The notes beneath the pieces were generated by a model. It saw nothing but the letters and a program-made list of their open reading frames with translations, made no database searches and had not been told where the DNA came from. DNA of 43,619 bases. Origin: Candidatus Sphingomonas excrementigallinarum (lineage in GTDB: Bacteria > Pseudomonadota > Alphaproteobacteria > Sphingomonadales > Sphingomonadaceae). A program made the translations under genes and the position numbers. The stretch is taken from the NCBI GenBank assembly GCA_019112965.1, contig DXIH01000091.1, forward strand, positions 1 through 43,619, given 5' to 3'. The number at the start of each line of letters is the position of its first letter. Position 1 is the first letter of the stretch. Below, one piece after another: positions 22,477 through 31,874 of the stretch.

Positions 22477-25134
22477 TCATGCCGATCGGCGCTGCGCCTC
22501 TCCGGCATCCTGGCCATGGTCCAGCCAGGGATGATTCTCGGGCAGCGGGGTCGCAAAGGCCAGGCCGACCCGCCCTTCGCGCTCCCAGCGGATATAGCAG
22601 CGGATGGGGGTGTCGCCGCCGATACTGATGCCCACGGCGGCCCCGCCTATGACATAGGCGGGCGGCAGCCCCTCGATCATGACGCCCGCGGTCGACAGGT
22701 CGCGGATGCGCACGTCGATCGTCGCATTGTTCGACAGGATCTGGGCGGCGCGCAGGATTTTCACGCGCGGGGGACGAATGGATTTCAGGCCGACCGGCGT
22801 GGCATGGCCGTCATGCTCGCGCATCGATTGGGGCACGTCGGCCGCCTCCATCGGCTTGCCATAGACGAAGCCCTGGATATGGCTGCACCCCAGACTGCGG
22901 ATCAGGTCGATCTCGTCCTGGATTTCGACGCCCTCGGCGGTGGTTTCCATGCCCAGCGTGTCGGCCATGGTCACGATCGCGCGGATGATCGCGGCATTGC
23001 GGCTGCCTGCATTCCCCGCGCCGCGCACGAACGACTGGTCGATCTTGATCTTGTCGAACGGCGCGTGGCGCAGATAGCCGAGCGAGGAATAGCCGGTGCC
23101 GAAATCGTCGAGCGCCAGCCGGACGCCCAGCGCCTTCAGCGCGGCGAACTGGCGGTGCGACTCCTGATCGTCGTTCAGGAAGACGCTCTCGGTGATCTCC
23201 AGCTCCAGCCGAGCTGCCGCAAGGCCCGATTGCGCCAGCGCCTGCGCGACCAGCGAGGTCAGATGCGGCTTGGCGAACTGGATGGACGAGACGTTGACCG
23301 CGACGCGCACGTCCTGCGGCCAGCCCGCCGCCTCGATACAGGCGGTGCGCATCACCCATTCGCCGATCTGTTCGATCAGGCCGCAATCCTCGGCGACCGG
23401 AATGAATTGCGACGGCGGGATCGCGCCCTGGACAGGGTGGTTCCAGCGCAGCAGCGCCTCATAGCCGACGATCATCGCATCGCGCGTCGACACGATCGGC
23501 TGATAGACGAGGCGCAGCTGATCCTGCGCCAGGGCGAGGCGGAGGTCCTCCTCCATCCGCTTGCGGCTGCGCGCGCCCTCCAGCATCGCCTCGGCATAGA
23601 AACGATGGACGCCGCGCCCGTCGCCCTTGGCGGCGTACAGCCCGAGGTCGGCATTGCGGATCAGCGTGTGCGAATCCTCGCCGTCATGCGGCGCGATGGC
23701 GATGCCGATCGAACAGCCGATCGTCACCTCGTTGCCCTGAATGTCATAGGGCCGCGACAGCGCGGCGATGATCCGATCCGCCAGCATGGCCAGCCGGTCG
23801 CGTGCATCGATACCGGGCAGCAGGATCTGGAACTCGTCGCCCCCGAGCCGCCCGACCAGGCCGATGTCGCCGACCACCCGCTCCAGCCTCCGGGCGACCT
23901 GTTGCAACAGCAGGTCGCCCGCCTGATGGCCGAGCGTGTCGTTGACCGCCTTGAATCGGTCGAGGTCCATCAGGAACAGCGCGTTGGGGCGCCAGGGATG
24001 GACCGACTGTTTCAACGTCTTGTCGAGCGACAGCGTCATGCGCTGGCGATTGGCCAGCCCGGTCAGGCTGTCGAACAGCGCCAGGCGGGTGATCTCCGCC
24101 TCGGATCGACGCTTCTCGGTCAGGTCGGAGCCCGAGCCGATAAAACCGCGGAAACGGCCGACACTGTCCAGGATCGGCCGGCCCGAGATCGACCACCAGC
24201 GCTCGGGCGTCAGGTCATTCTCGCCCACCGCGCAGACGGTATAGTCGGAAAAGCTGGTGCGCGAGGCCATGTGGAAGGACAGGGTGCGCTCGGTGCCGGG
24301 CGCGGAGGGGTCCATCTGGAACAGCTCGGTCAGCAATTGCCCCCGGCTGTCGATCCCGGACGCGGCCAGTTCGTGCGCCACCTTTTCCGACAGATAGGTC
24401 AGCCGCCCATGCCGGTCGGTTTCCCAGAACCAGCCGGTGCCATGCTCCTCGAACTCGGCGATCATCTTCACCGCCTGCTGCCCCTGGCCGAAGGCGCGGG
24501 CGCGGGCGCGGGCACCGGCATAATCGATCCGGCCCACCACCCGGGCCTTGAGCACCAGGAAGAACAGCGGCGGGACGACCGCCGCCAGTATCGGCAGGAC
24601 CGGCACGCCCCAGGCGAGCGCGGTGACGGGCGCCAGGAACGCAAAGCCGAAGGAATAGCCGAGCAGCGCGCCGCGCACCGCGTTCAGCATGTATGCGGTC
24701 GTCCACATCGTACAGGCCAGCGTCAGGGTCGCCGCCCATCCGCCATGGCCGTGATGCGCGTTCGCCACGATCAGCAGCATCGGCCCGGTGGCGAGCGCGA
24801 CCAGCAGCCCCAGGCCGCTCAGCCATTGCTTCAGCCGGTAGAAGGGCCATTGCCCCGACACGCCGCGCCACAGCACCACCCCGAAAGCCAGCGTGGACCC
24901 GACCATCAGCCCCCCCGCCACGGCCTTGTCGACCAACCGGGGAGCAGGCGCGGCGAAGGCGTCGAGCGCCAATATGATCGCCACCGCCACGATATTCTGC
25001 AGGATGGCCAGCGGCCAGGTGCGGCACAGCGTCTTCAACCGTGTCAGATGCAGCGAAACCAGCAGCTCGTCATTGTCCTCGACCAGGCCCATCAGGGCCA
25101 GGAAGGACAGGTTGGAGGAGGAAGCGGACGACAT
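22477..25134 (-). CDS. Membrane PAS-GGDEF-EAL-PilZ cyclic-di-GMP protein
   Basis: 885 residues. About six hydrophobic helices (residues 43-196) lead to a PAS-like domain (about 225-340) and then GGDEF with the intact motif at 431-435 (RLGGDEF). No clear RxxD inhibitory site precedes it. The EAL domain carries EALLR (559), NVSSIQF, ELEITESVF, DDFGTGYSS, KIDQSF and ETTAEGVE, so the residues for metal binding and catalysis look complete. A C-terminal PilZ-like domain (about 795-875) shows the DLSTAG motif after an Arg-rich lead, a c-di-GMP sensor arrangement. A single protein may thus make, degrade and sense c-di-GMP; which activity dominates cannot be read off. Confidence 0.92.
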   Translation of the reverse strand: MSSASSSNLSFLALMGLVEDNDELLVSLHLTRLKTLCRTWPLAILQNIVAVAIILALDAFAAPAPRLVDKAVAGGLMVGSTLAFGVVLWRGVSGQWPFYRLKQWLSGLGLLVALATGPMLLIVANAHHGHGGWAATLTLACTMWTTAYMLNAVRGALLGYSFGFAFLAPVTALAWGVPVLPILAAVVPPLFFLVLKARVVGRIDYAGARARARAFGQGQQAVKMIAEFEEHGTGWFWETDRHGRLTYLSEKVAHELAASGIDSRGQLLTELFQMDPSAPGTERTLSFHMASRTSFSDYTVCAVGENDLTPERWWSISGRPILDSVGRFRGFIGSGSDLTEKRRSEAEITRLALFDSLTGLANRQRMTLSLDKTLKQSVHPWRPNALFLMDLDRFKAVNDTLGHQAGDLLLQQVARRLERVVGDIGLVGRLGGDEFQILLPGIDARDRLAMLADRIIAALSRPYDIQGNEVTIGCSIGIAIAPHDGEDSHTLIRNADLGLYAAKGDGRGVHRFYAEAMLEGARSRKRMEEDLRLALAQDQLRLVYQPIVSTRDAMIVGYEALLRWNHPVQGAIPPSQFIPVAEDCGLIEQIGEWVMRTACIEAAGWPQDVRVAVNVSSIQFAKPHLTSLVAQALAQSGLAAARLELEITESVFLNDDQESHRQFAALKALGVRLALDDFGTGYSSLGYLRHAPFDKIKIDQSFVRGAGNAGSRNAAIIRAIVTMADTLGMETTAEGVEIQDEIDLIRSLGCSHIQGFVYGKPMEAADVPQSMREHDGHATPVGLKSIRPPRVKILRAAQILSNNATIDVRIRDLSTAGVMIEGLPPAYVIGGAAVGISIGGDTPIRCYIRWEREGRVGLAFATPLPENHPWLDHGQDAGEAQRRSA

Positions 25135-25249
25135 GCGGGGTTGCGGATTTCCAATATTGCCGGACGATCCTGCGCTAACTCCGGTTAAGATTGCTTGAAG
25201 TCGGTCGCATCCATTGCGTCGGTCGCGCCGCTTTCGCTAAGGACGGGGC

Positions 25250-26773
25250 ATGACGACCCTGATCCGCGACACCGACCTGATCGAGAGCGTGGCCGACGCG
25301 CTCCAGTTCATCAGCTACTACCACCCGATGGATTATATCCGTGCGCTGGGTAAGGCCTATGAGGCCGAGAAGAGCCCGGCGGCCAAGGATGCCATCGCGC
25401 AGATCCTGACCAACAGCCGGATGTGCGCCGAGGGGCACCGGCCCATCTGCCAGGACACCGGCATCGTCACGGTCTTCGTCAAATGGGGCCAGGACTGCCG
25501 CCTGTCGGGCGACCGCAGCTTGCAGGAGGTCGTCGATGAGGGCGTGCGCCGCGCCTATCTCCACCCCGAGAACAAGCTGCGCGCCTCGATCCTGGCCGAC
25601 CCCGCCTTCACCCGCCGCAATACCAAGGACAACACGCCGAGCGTCCTCCATGTCGAGATGGTGCCGGGCAACAAGGTCACCGTCGACGTCGCGGCCAAGG
25701 GCGGCGGGTCGGAGAACAAGTCGAAGTTCAAGATGATGAACCCGTCCGACTCGATCGTCGACTGGGTGCTGGAGATGGTGCCGCAAATGGGCGCCGGCTG
25801 GTGCCCGCCCGGCATGCTGGGCATCGGCATCGGCGGCACGGCCGAGAAGGCGGTCCTGCTCGCCAAGGAATCGCTGATGGGCGCGATCGACATGGGCCAG
25901 CTCAAGGAGCGCGGCCCCCGCAACGATATCGAGGCGCTGCGCATCGAGCTGTTCGACAAGGTCAACGCGCTGGGCATCGGCGCGCAGGGGCTGGGCGGCC
26001 TGTCCACCATCCTCGACGTCAAGATCCTCGACTGGCCGACCCACGCCGCGTCCAAGCCCGTCGCGATGATCCCCAATTGCGCCGCGACCCGCCATGCGCA
26101 CTTCACGCTGGACGGCTCCGGCCCGGTCTATCTGGAGGCCCCCAAGCTGGAGGAATGGCCCAAGGTCGACTGGAAGCCGGACCTCCAGGCCGCTCGCCGT
26201 GTCGACCTTAACACGCTCACGCCGGAAGAGGTGAAGAGCTGGAAGCATGGCGACCGGCTGCTGCTCAACGGCAAGATGCTGACGGGCCGCGACGCCGCGC
26301 ACAAGCGGATCAAGGACATGCTCGACCGCGGCGAGGAACTGCCGGTCGAGTTCAAGGGCCGCGTGATCTATTATGTCGGCCCCGTCGATCCGGTCGGTGA
26401 GGAAGTGGTCGGCCCGGCTGGCCCGACGACCGCGACCCGCATGGACAAGTTCACCCGCATGATGCTCGACCAGGGCCTGCTCGCGATGGTCGGCAAGGCC
26501 GAGCGCGGACCCGCGGCGACCGACGCGATCCGCGAGTACCAGTCCGCCTATTTGATGGCGGTCGGCGGCGCGGCCTATCTCGTCGCCCGCGCGATCAAGG
26601 GATCGAAGGTTGTCGGCTTCGAGGATCTGGACATGGAGGCGATCTACGAGTTCGACGTAGAGAATTTCCCCGTCACCGTCGCGGTCGATTCCGAGGGCCA
26701 GAACGTCCACACGCTCGCCCCGCTGGTGTGGCGCGAGAAGATCGCCAAGGAAGGGCTGCTGACCCCGGCGTAA
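25250..26773 (+). CDS. Class I fumarate hydratase (4Fe-4S)
   Basis: 507 residues. It hydrates fumarate to malate in the TCA cycle. Cluster-ligand cysteines are C67 (RPICQDTG), C185 (GAGWCPPG) and C277 (IPNCAAT), the three expected in oxygen-sensitive class I fumarases. The C-terminal half carries GPTTATRMDKF, MLDQGLLAMVGKAERG and VVGFEDLDMEAIYEFDVENFPVTVAVDSEG, the fused beta domain. AAGGACGGGG lies 3-4 nt before the ATG. It is a single gene, divergent from the c-di-GMP protein and convergent with the acyl-CoA ligase. E. coli homologues are FumA and FumB; I leave the symbol open. Confidence 0.96.
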   Translation: MTTLIRDTDLIESVADALQFISYYHPMDYIRALGKAYEAEKSPAAKDAIAQILTNSRMCAEGHRPICQDTGIVTVFVKWGQDCRLSGDRSLQEVVDEGVRRAYLHPENKLRASILADPAFTRRNTKDNTPSVLHVEMVPGNKVTVDVAAKGGGSENKSKFKMMNPSDSIVDWVLEMVPQMGAGWCPPGMLGIGIGGTAEKAVLLAKESLMGAIDMGQLKERGPRNDIEALRIELFDKVNALGIGAQGLGGLSTILDVKILDWPTHAASKPVAMIPNCAATRHAHFTLDGSGPVYLEAPKLEEWPKVDWKPDLQAARRVDLNTLTPEEVKSWKHGDRLLLNGKMLTGRDAAHKRIKDMLDRGEELPVEFKGRVIYYVGPVDPVGEEVVGPAGPTTATRMDKFTRMMLDQGLLAMVGKAERGPAATDAIREYQSAYLMAVGGAAYLVARAIKGSKVVGFEDLDMEAIYEFDVENFPVTVAVDSEGQNVHTLAPLVWREKIAKEGLLTPA

Positions 26774-26781
26774 CGTAAAAT

Positions 26782-26936
26782 CCTCCCCATCGTCAGATGG
26801 GGAGGGGGACCATGCGAAGCATGGTGGAGGGGGGATTGCCGCTGGGGACGTCCTTTGCGGCAATCCCCCTCCGTCAGGCCTGCGGCGTGCCACCTCCGTC
26901 AGGCCTGCGGCGTGCCACCTCCCCGTGCCGGGGAGG
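26782..26936. repeat. Self-complementary repeat with tandem 25-bp duplication
   Basis: The 169-bp convergent gap between fumarase and acyl-CoA ligase starts with a perfect 10-bp hairpin (CCTCCCCATC, 26782-26805) and ends in CCTCCCCG/CGGGGAGG-like arms (to 26936), so the whole element can fold. Inside, a 25-bp unit is repeated exactly (26871-26895 and 26896-26920). It probably ends transcription from both sides. Confidence 0.75.
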
Positions 26937-26942
26937 ATCGGG

Positions 26943-28730
26943 TCAATTCTTGTAAAGCGCGTCCAGACGCTCGCCATAGACCTCGCGCAGGACGTGGCGG
27001 CGGATCTTCAGCGACGGGGTCAGCTGCTGGTTCTCGATCGCGAAGGGTTCGTCGGCGATGATGAAGCGGCGGATGCGCTCGGTTACCGACAGGTCGCGGT
27101 TCACCCGGTCGATCGCGGCCGAAATCGCGCCCCGGAAATCCAGGTCATCGTCCAGTGCGGCGCGGTTGCAGCCGGTGCCCGACTTCGCACACCATTCGGC
27201 GGTCCATTCCGCGTCGGGCACGATCAGCGCGACCATATAGGGCCGCCGGTCGCCCGCGATCATCGCCTGGCCGATCTCGGGCTGCAGGGTCAGCATGCCC
27301 TCGACCTTCTGGGGGGCGACATTCTCGCCCTTGTCGTTGATGATGAGGTCCTTCTTGCGGTCGGTGATGCGCAGGCGGCCTGCCGCATCGATCTCGCCGA
27401 TGTCGCCGGTGTGGAGCCAGCCGTCCTTCAGCACCCGCTCGGTTTCGGTCGGGTTGCGCCAATAGCCGTGCATGACCAGCTCGCCGCGCACCAGGATCTC
27501 GCCATCCCCGGCGATGCGCACCTCGGTATTGTCGAGCGGCGGGCCGACCGTGTCCATACGCACGCCGGCCTTGGGCCGATTGCAGGCGATGACCGGCGCC
27601 GCCTCGGTCTGGCCATAGCCTTGCAGGAGGGTGAGGCCGATCGAGTGGAAGAACAGGCCGATCTCGGGGTTGAGCGGCGCGCCGCCCGATACCATTGCCT
27701 TCAACCGGCCACCGAACTTCTTGGCGATCTTAGGCTTGAACAGCGTGTTGACCGCCAGTTGCGCAGGCCGGTCGATCAGCCGCAAGCGGCCGTCATAGCT
27801 CTTCGCCCCAAGTGCCAGCGCCTGGTCGAGCAGCCGTGCGCCCAGCCCGCCCTTCTTCTCGATCGCCTTGGCGATGCGGGTGTGCAGCACCTCGAACAGG
27901 CGGGGCACGACGAACATGATCGTCGGGCGCACCTCCTCGATATTGGCGGCCAGCTTGTCGAGGCCCTCGGCATAATAGATCTGCCCGCCCAGCGAGATGG
28001 GGAAGTGCTGGCCCCCGGTATGCTCATAGGCGTGGGAGAGCGGGAGGAAGGACAGGAACACCTCGTCCTCCCAACCGAAATCCTCGGCGATCACCGCGCT
28101 GCACCCGGCGCAATTGTGCAGGATCGCGCCGTGATGCTGCATCACCCCGCGCGGCGCGCCGCCGGTGCCCGAGGTGTAGATGATGCAGGCCAGATCCTCG
28201 CGGGTGAAATCGGCCTGCGCGGCGACCACCACCGGATCGGCGGGATGCGCGGCGATCATCGCGTCATATTGGCGGCATTCGATCTGGCTCTGGCCCAGCT
28301 TCAGCGGCTCGATCCCGATCACCGTCTGGACATGGTTGGAGCGCAGCGCGGCGGGCATCAGCGTCGTCGCCAGCTTCTGGGTCGAGACGATGATCGCGCG
28401 CGCGCCAGAATTCTCGATGATGTGCGCATGGTCGCGTTCGGTATTGGTGGTGTAGGTCGGCACGGTGACGCCGCCCGCCGCCATGATGGCGAGGTCGGCG
28501 ATGCACCATTCGGGGCGGTTCTCCGACACCAGCATCACCCGGTCGCCGCGTTGCAGGCCCGTCGCCTTCAGTCCGGCGGACAGGCTGGCGACCTGCTGCG
28601 CGGCCTGCGCCCAGCTGATCGAGCGCCAAGCCCCACCTCCCTTGCGCCAGAGGAACGGCGCGTCGCCCTTCTCGCGAGCGCGCGTGAAGAACATGGTGAC
28701 GAGATTGGGGAAATATTCGAGCGTACGCAT
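26943..28730 (-). CDS. Long-chain fatty acid-CoA ligase (AMP-binding)
   Basis: 595 residues from the ATG at 28730, with GGGAGAGG a few bases upstream; an upstream ATG at 28766 is less likely. It activates fatty acids to acyl-CoA through acyl-adenylate. The AMP-binding P-loop is YTSGTGGAPRGVM, the middle motif GYGQTEA, and DGWLHTGDIGEID precedes the lysine-bearing C-terminal region with DRKKDLIINDKGENVAPQKVEG. This is the FAA1/FadD15-like type used for growth on or recycling of fatty acids. It ends a minus-strand run after ggt and pyrD, 60 bp downstream of ggt. Confidence 0.94.
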   Translation of the reverse strand: MRTLEYFPNLVTMFFTRAREKGDAPFLWRKGGGAWRSISWAQAAQQVASLSAGLKATGLQRGDRVMLVSENRPEWCIADLAIMAAGGVTVPTYTTNTERDHAHIIENSGARAIIVSTQKLATTLMPAALRSNHVQTVIGIEPLKLGQSQIECRQYDAMIAAHPADPVVVAAQADFTREDLACIIYTSGTGGAPRGVMQHHGAILHNCAGCSAVIAEDFGWEDEVFLSFLPLSHAYEHTGGQHFPISLGGQIYYAEGLDKLAANIEEVRPTIMFVVPRLFEVLHTRIAKAIEKKGGLGARLLDQALALGAKSYDGRLRLIDRPAQLAVNTLFKPKIAKKFGGRLKAMVSGGAPLNPEIGLFFHSIGLTLLQGYGQTEAAPVIACNRPKAGVRMDTVGPPLDNTEVRIAGDGEILVRGELVMHGYWRNPTETERVLKDGWLHTGDIGEIDAAGRLRITDRKKDLIINDKGENVAPQKVEGMLTLQPEIGQAMIAGDRRPYMVALIVPDAEWTAEWCAKSGTGCNRAALDDDLDFRGAISAAIDRVNRDLSVTERIRRFIIADEPFAIENQQLTPSLKIRRHVLREVYGERLDALYKN

Positions 28731-28790
28731 GGTGCCTCTCCCACCGGCCCGTATCACGCTACGCAACGCATGATCGGGCTCTTTGTATTC

Positions 28791-30536
28791 TTATTCCGCC
28801 GGACGGTTCGGTTTGTCGCCGACCCGCTGGATCGCGGTCGTCCGGCCGGTCACGTCAATCGCCACGCCCTCGCTGCGCGGATCGGCGGCACCGACCCAGC
28901 GGCCGCCGACTCGCTCGATCGCGTTGGCCTTCAGCCCCATGGGCGCCACGACCACCGTCTCTCCCAACGCCTGCAGGCCGGGGACGAGCGATTCCAGCGC
29001 GGTGCCCTGTTCGACCGTCGCGACCTTGTACGGCGCGAAGAGCAGGCCTTGCGCGATCGCGTCCTGCGCGCTCAGCTTCCAGTCGATGACGCCGATGATC
29101 GCCTTGGCGACCTGCGCGATGATGGTCGATCCGCCCGCAGCACCCACCGCCAGGCGCACCTTGCCGTCGGGACCATAGACGATGGTCGGCGACATCGAAC
29201 TGCGCGGACGCTTGCCGCCCTCGACCCGATTGGCGACCAGGTCGCCGTCCTTGACCGGCACGATGTCGAAATCGGTCAGCTGGTTGTTCAGCATCGTCCC
29301 GTCGACCGACAGGCCCGATCCGAACGAGCCTTCGACGGTGGTCGTGACCTCGGCGACATTGCCTGCGCCATCCACGGTGACGAGGTCGGTGGTGCCCGGC
29401 ACCTCGCTCACCGGCGCGCGGACGCGCGGCGGTGCGCCCGGCGGCGTACCCGGCGAAACCGATGCCATGGTGCGGTCGGGCGAGATCAGCGCCGAACGGC
29501 TGGCGATATAGGCCGGGTCGAACAGCCCCTTGATCGGCACCCGGATATAATCGGGATCGCCCAGATACATGTCGCGGTCGGCATAGGCGAGGCGCGAGGC
29601 CTCGGCAAACAGATGCCAGGCGACCGGCGAAACCTTGCCCAGCCTGGCCATGTCGAAGCGTTCGAGCAGCTTCAGGATCGACAGCATCGTCGATCCGCCG
29701 CCCGAGGACGGCCCCATGCTGCAAATCCGGTAGCCGCGATAGGTGGCGCAGAGCGGCGGGCGTGGCTTGGCGGCGTAGCTGGCGAGGTCGCCGGTCGTCA
29801 TCTTCGACGGATTGCGCTGGGCGGTGTTGACGGTCGTCACCAGCTTCTGCGCCTGAGGGCCGACATAGAAAGTATCGGGGCCGAGCTTCGCGATCCGCTC
29901 GAGGAGGGCGGCCTGTTCGGGATTGCGGATGACGCTGCCGAGCGGAAGCACCTGTCCGTCGGGGCCGGTCAGCCGGGCGCGGGTCGCGGCGTCGACATGG
30001 CCGCCATAGCGGGTCAGCGCGGACTGGAGGCGCGGGGTCAGCTTGAATCCGTCGCGTGCCAGCCGGATCGCGGGCTGGAACAGCCGCGCCCAGGGTAGCT
30101 TGCCGCCTTGGCGGTGGGCCATCGCCATGCCGCGCAGCGCGCCGGGCACGCCGACGCTGCGCCCGCCGGGCACGGCATCGGCATGGCTGAGCGGGCGGCC
30201 ATCGGGGCCGTAGAACCAGTCGGGGGTGGCGGCCATCGGCGCGGTTTCGCGCGCGTCGATAGTGTTGGTACCGCGCGCATCATGGCGCACCCAATAGCTG
30301 CCGCCGCCGATGCCCGAACTTTGCGGCTCGACCACGTTCAGCGCGAGCATCGTCGCGATGGCGGCGTCGGTCGCGCTGCCCCCGGCGCGCAGGATCTCGA
30401 CCCCGGCGGCGGCGGCGCGCGGGTCGGCGGCGCTGACCATGCCTTCGGTCGGGGCTTTGGGGGTGGGGCGGCGCGCCTCGGCGGGCAGGGATGGAGCCAG
30501 CGCGAGCGCGGCTGCGGAGAGGAGCCAATGCTTCAT
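28791..30536 (-). CDS. ggt: Gamma-glutamyltransferase precursor
   Basis: 581 residues. A signal peptide (MKHWLLSAAALALAPSLPAEA) sends it to the periplasm. It is made as one chain that cuts itself ahead of a catalytic Thr; T382 in PGTTDLVTVDGAGN is that residue. The usual TTH motif reads TTD here. Other family marks are the GIGGGSYWV patch, SMGPSSGGGSTMLSI, the FGSGLSVDGTMLNNQLTDFD loop, and SMSPTIV (substrate-site Ser pair). It hydrolyses or transfers the gamma-glutamyl group of glutathione. It follows pyrD by 46 bp. The H-to-D change is a feature worth note, but otherwise the protein looks functional. Confidence 0.93.
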   Translation of the reverse strand: MKHWLLSAAALALAPSLPAEARRPTPKAPTEGMVSAADPRAAAAGVEILRAGGSATDAAIATMLALNVVEPQSSGIGGGSYWVRHDARGTNTIDARETAPMAATPDWFYGPDGRPLSHADAVPGGRSVGVPGALRGMAMAHRQGGKLPWARLFQPAIRLARDGFKLTPRLQSALTRYGGHVDAATRARLTGPDGQVLPLGSVIRNPEQAALLERIAKLGPDTFYVGPQAQKLVTTVNTAQRNPSKMTTGDLASYAAKPRPPLCATYRGYRICSMGPSSGGGSTMLSILKLLERFDMARLGKVSPVAWHLFAEASRLAYADRDMYLGDPDYIRVPIKGLFDPAYIASRSALISPDRTMASVSPGTPPGAPPRVRAPVSEVPGTTDLVTVDGAGNVAEVTTTVEGSFGSGLSVDGTMLNNQLTDFDIVPVKDGDLVANRVEGGKRPRSSMSPTIVYGPDGKVRLAVGAAGGSTIIAQVAKAIIGVIDWKLSAQDAIAQGLLFAPYKVATVEQGTALESLVPGLQALGETVVVAPMGLKANAIERVGGRWVGAADPRSEGVAIDVTGRTTAIQRVGDKPNRPAE

Positions 30537-30582
30537 GCGGCCAACCCTAGCGGCAAGGCTCGGCCGGCGCCAAGCCGTAACG

Positions 30583-31611
30583 TCAGGCGCCGATGGCCTC
30601 GCTCACGCTGGCGAACCCGTCGCGGGCGAGCAGCGCGTCGAGATCGGCCAGGATGTGCGCGGCCAGTCCCGGCCCCTGATAAACCAGAGCGGAGTAGAGC
30701 TGGACCAGGCTGGCGCCTGCCCGGATGCGGGCATAGGCCTCCGCGCCGCTGTCGATCCCGCCCGCCGCGATCAGCGTCATCGCCGCGCCGGTGGCCTTGC
30801 GGAAATCGGCCAGCCGTGCGCGGGCGAGCGGGGCGAGCGGGCGGCCCGACAGCCCGCCGGTCTCGGCCGCGTTGGCGCTCTTCACGTCCGGCCGGGTGAT
30901 GGTGGTGTTGCCGATGATGATCGCATCCAGCCCGTTGTCGATCGCGGCGCGCGATATCTCGTCGATCTGGGCGGGGTCGAGGTCGGGCGCGACCTTCAGG
31001 AACAGCGGGACACGGCCCGCCGCCTCACGCGACGCGGCCAGCAGTTCGGCGAGCGCCGCGCCATGTTGCAGGTCGCGCAGTCCCGGCGTGTTGGGGCTGG
31101 AGATGTTGATCGTGACATAGTCCGCGATCGGCGCGGCGCAGGCGACCCCGTGGCGATAATCGGCGATACGGTCGGCGGCGTCCTTGTTCGCGCCGACATT
31201 GATGCCCAGCACGCCCTTGCGCTTCGCCGCTTTCGCCCGCGCCAGTCCCGCATCCAGCCCGCCATTGTTGAAGCCATAGCGGTTGACCACGCCCTGATCC
31301 TCGACCAGCCGGAACAGGCGGGGCTTGGGGTTGCCGGGCTGCGGCTTGGGGGTCAGCGTGCCGATCTCAACCATGCCGAAGCCCAGGCCGAAAAAGCCGT
31401 CGATCGCCTCGCCATTCTTGTCGACCCCTGCCGCCAGCCCCAGCGGATTGGCGAAGCCGATCCCCGCGACCCGCGTCGCCAGCCGGGGATAACGCGCCGG
31501 ATCGGCTCCCAACGGGGCCCCTAGCGCGCCCCAGCGCGACAGCATCGCGACCGTCAGACCATGGGCGCGTTCGGCATCGAGGGCGAAGAGGAGCGGGTGA
31601 TAAAAGGCCAT
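30583..31611 (-). CDS. pyrD: Dihydroorotate dehydrogenase (quinone), class 2
   Basis: 342 residues. It oxidises dihydroorotate to orotate in pyrimidine synthesis, passing electrons to quinone at the membrane. GFANPLGLAAGVDKNGEAIDGF is the FMN-site start, RYGFNNGGLDAGL and the catalytic-serine stretch NISSPNTPGLRDLQ follow, then KVAPDL, GNTTITRP and the phosphate-binding AGGIDSGAEAYARIRAGASLVQLYSALVYQGP. Class 2 enzymes have an N-terminal membrane-binding helical part, which matches residues 1-40. It is first in the run pyrD-ggt-acyl-CoA ligase. A paired repeat lies between it and the divergent catalase-family gene. Confidence 0.97.
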   Translation of the reverse strand: MAFYHPLLFALDAERAHGLTVAMLSRWGALGAPLGADPARYPRLATRVAGIGFANPLGLAAGVDKNGEAIDGFFGLGFGMVEIGTLTPKPQPGNPKPRLFRLVEDQGVVNRYGFNNGGLDAGLARAKAAKRKGVLGINVGANKDAADRIADYRHGVACAAPIADYVTINISSPNTPGLRDLQHGAALAELLAASREAAGRVPLFLKVAPDLDPAQIDEISRAAIDNGLDAIIIGNTTITRPDVKSANAAETGGLSGRPLAPLARARLADFRKATGAAMTLIAAGGIDSGAEAYARIRAGASLVQLYSALVYQGPGLAAHILADLDALLARDGFASVSEAIGA

Positions 31612-31685
31612 GTCGGCCCGGTTAGCGGATTGCGGGGGGAGGGGGAAGCAGGGCTCTATCTTCTCCCCTCCCGCGCTTCACTGCT

Positions 31686-31790
31686 CCCCCTCCCGCAGGC
31701 GGGAGGGGGTCGGGGGGAGGGCAGGGTGTCTCACCGAGCCTGTCGCCCTTGGTCTTTCCCTCCCCCATCCCCTCCCGCCTGCGGGAGGGG
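31686..31790. repeat. Paired palindromic repeat (family A) in a divergent spacer
   Basis: CCCCCTCCCGC/GCGGGAGGGGG hairpin at 31686-31709, the shared tail to 31740, then a second CCCCTCCCGC/GCGGGAGGGG hairpin at 31769-31790. The same two units occur at 11347-11454 in the other order. This is the one repeat in the window sitting between divergent starts (pyrD and catalase family), in 263 bp without other features. Confidence 0.75.
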
Positions 31791-31874
31791 AGCGGCAAGA
31801 CCGGCGCGCATGAGCGATCTTGAGGAACGCTATCACCCAACATGGGTTGGTGGGGATCCACAGGGAGAGCCCCG

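Noticed and set aside
22387..25188. 933-residue frame opposite the c-di-GMP gene
   Set aside because: Antisense shadow; the minus strand carries intact GGDEF, EAL and PilZ motifs.
26925..30098. 1057-residue plus-strand frame across the acyl-CoA ligase and ggt genes
   Set aside because: It spans two confirmed minus-strand genes and their gap, with shadow composition.
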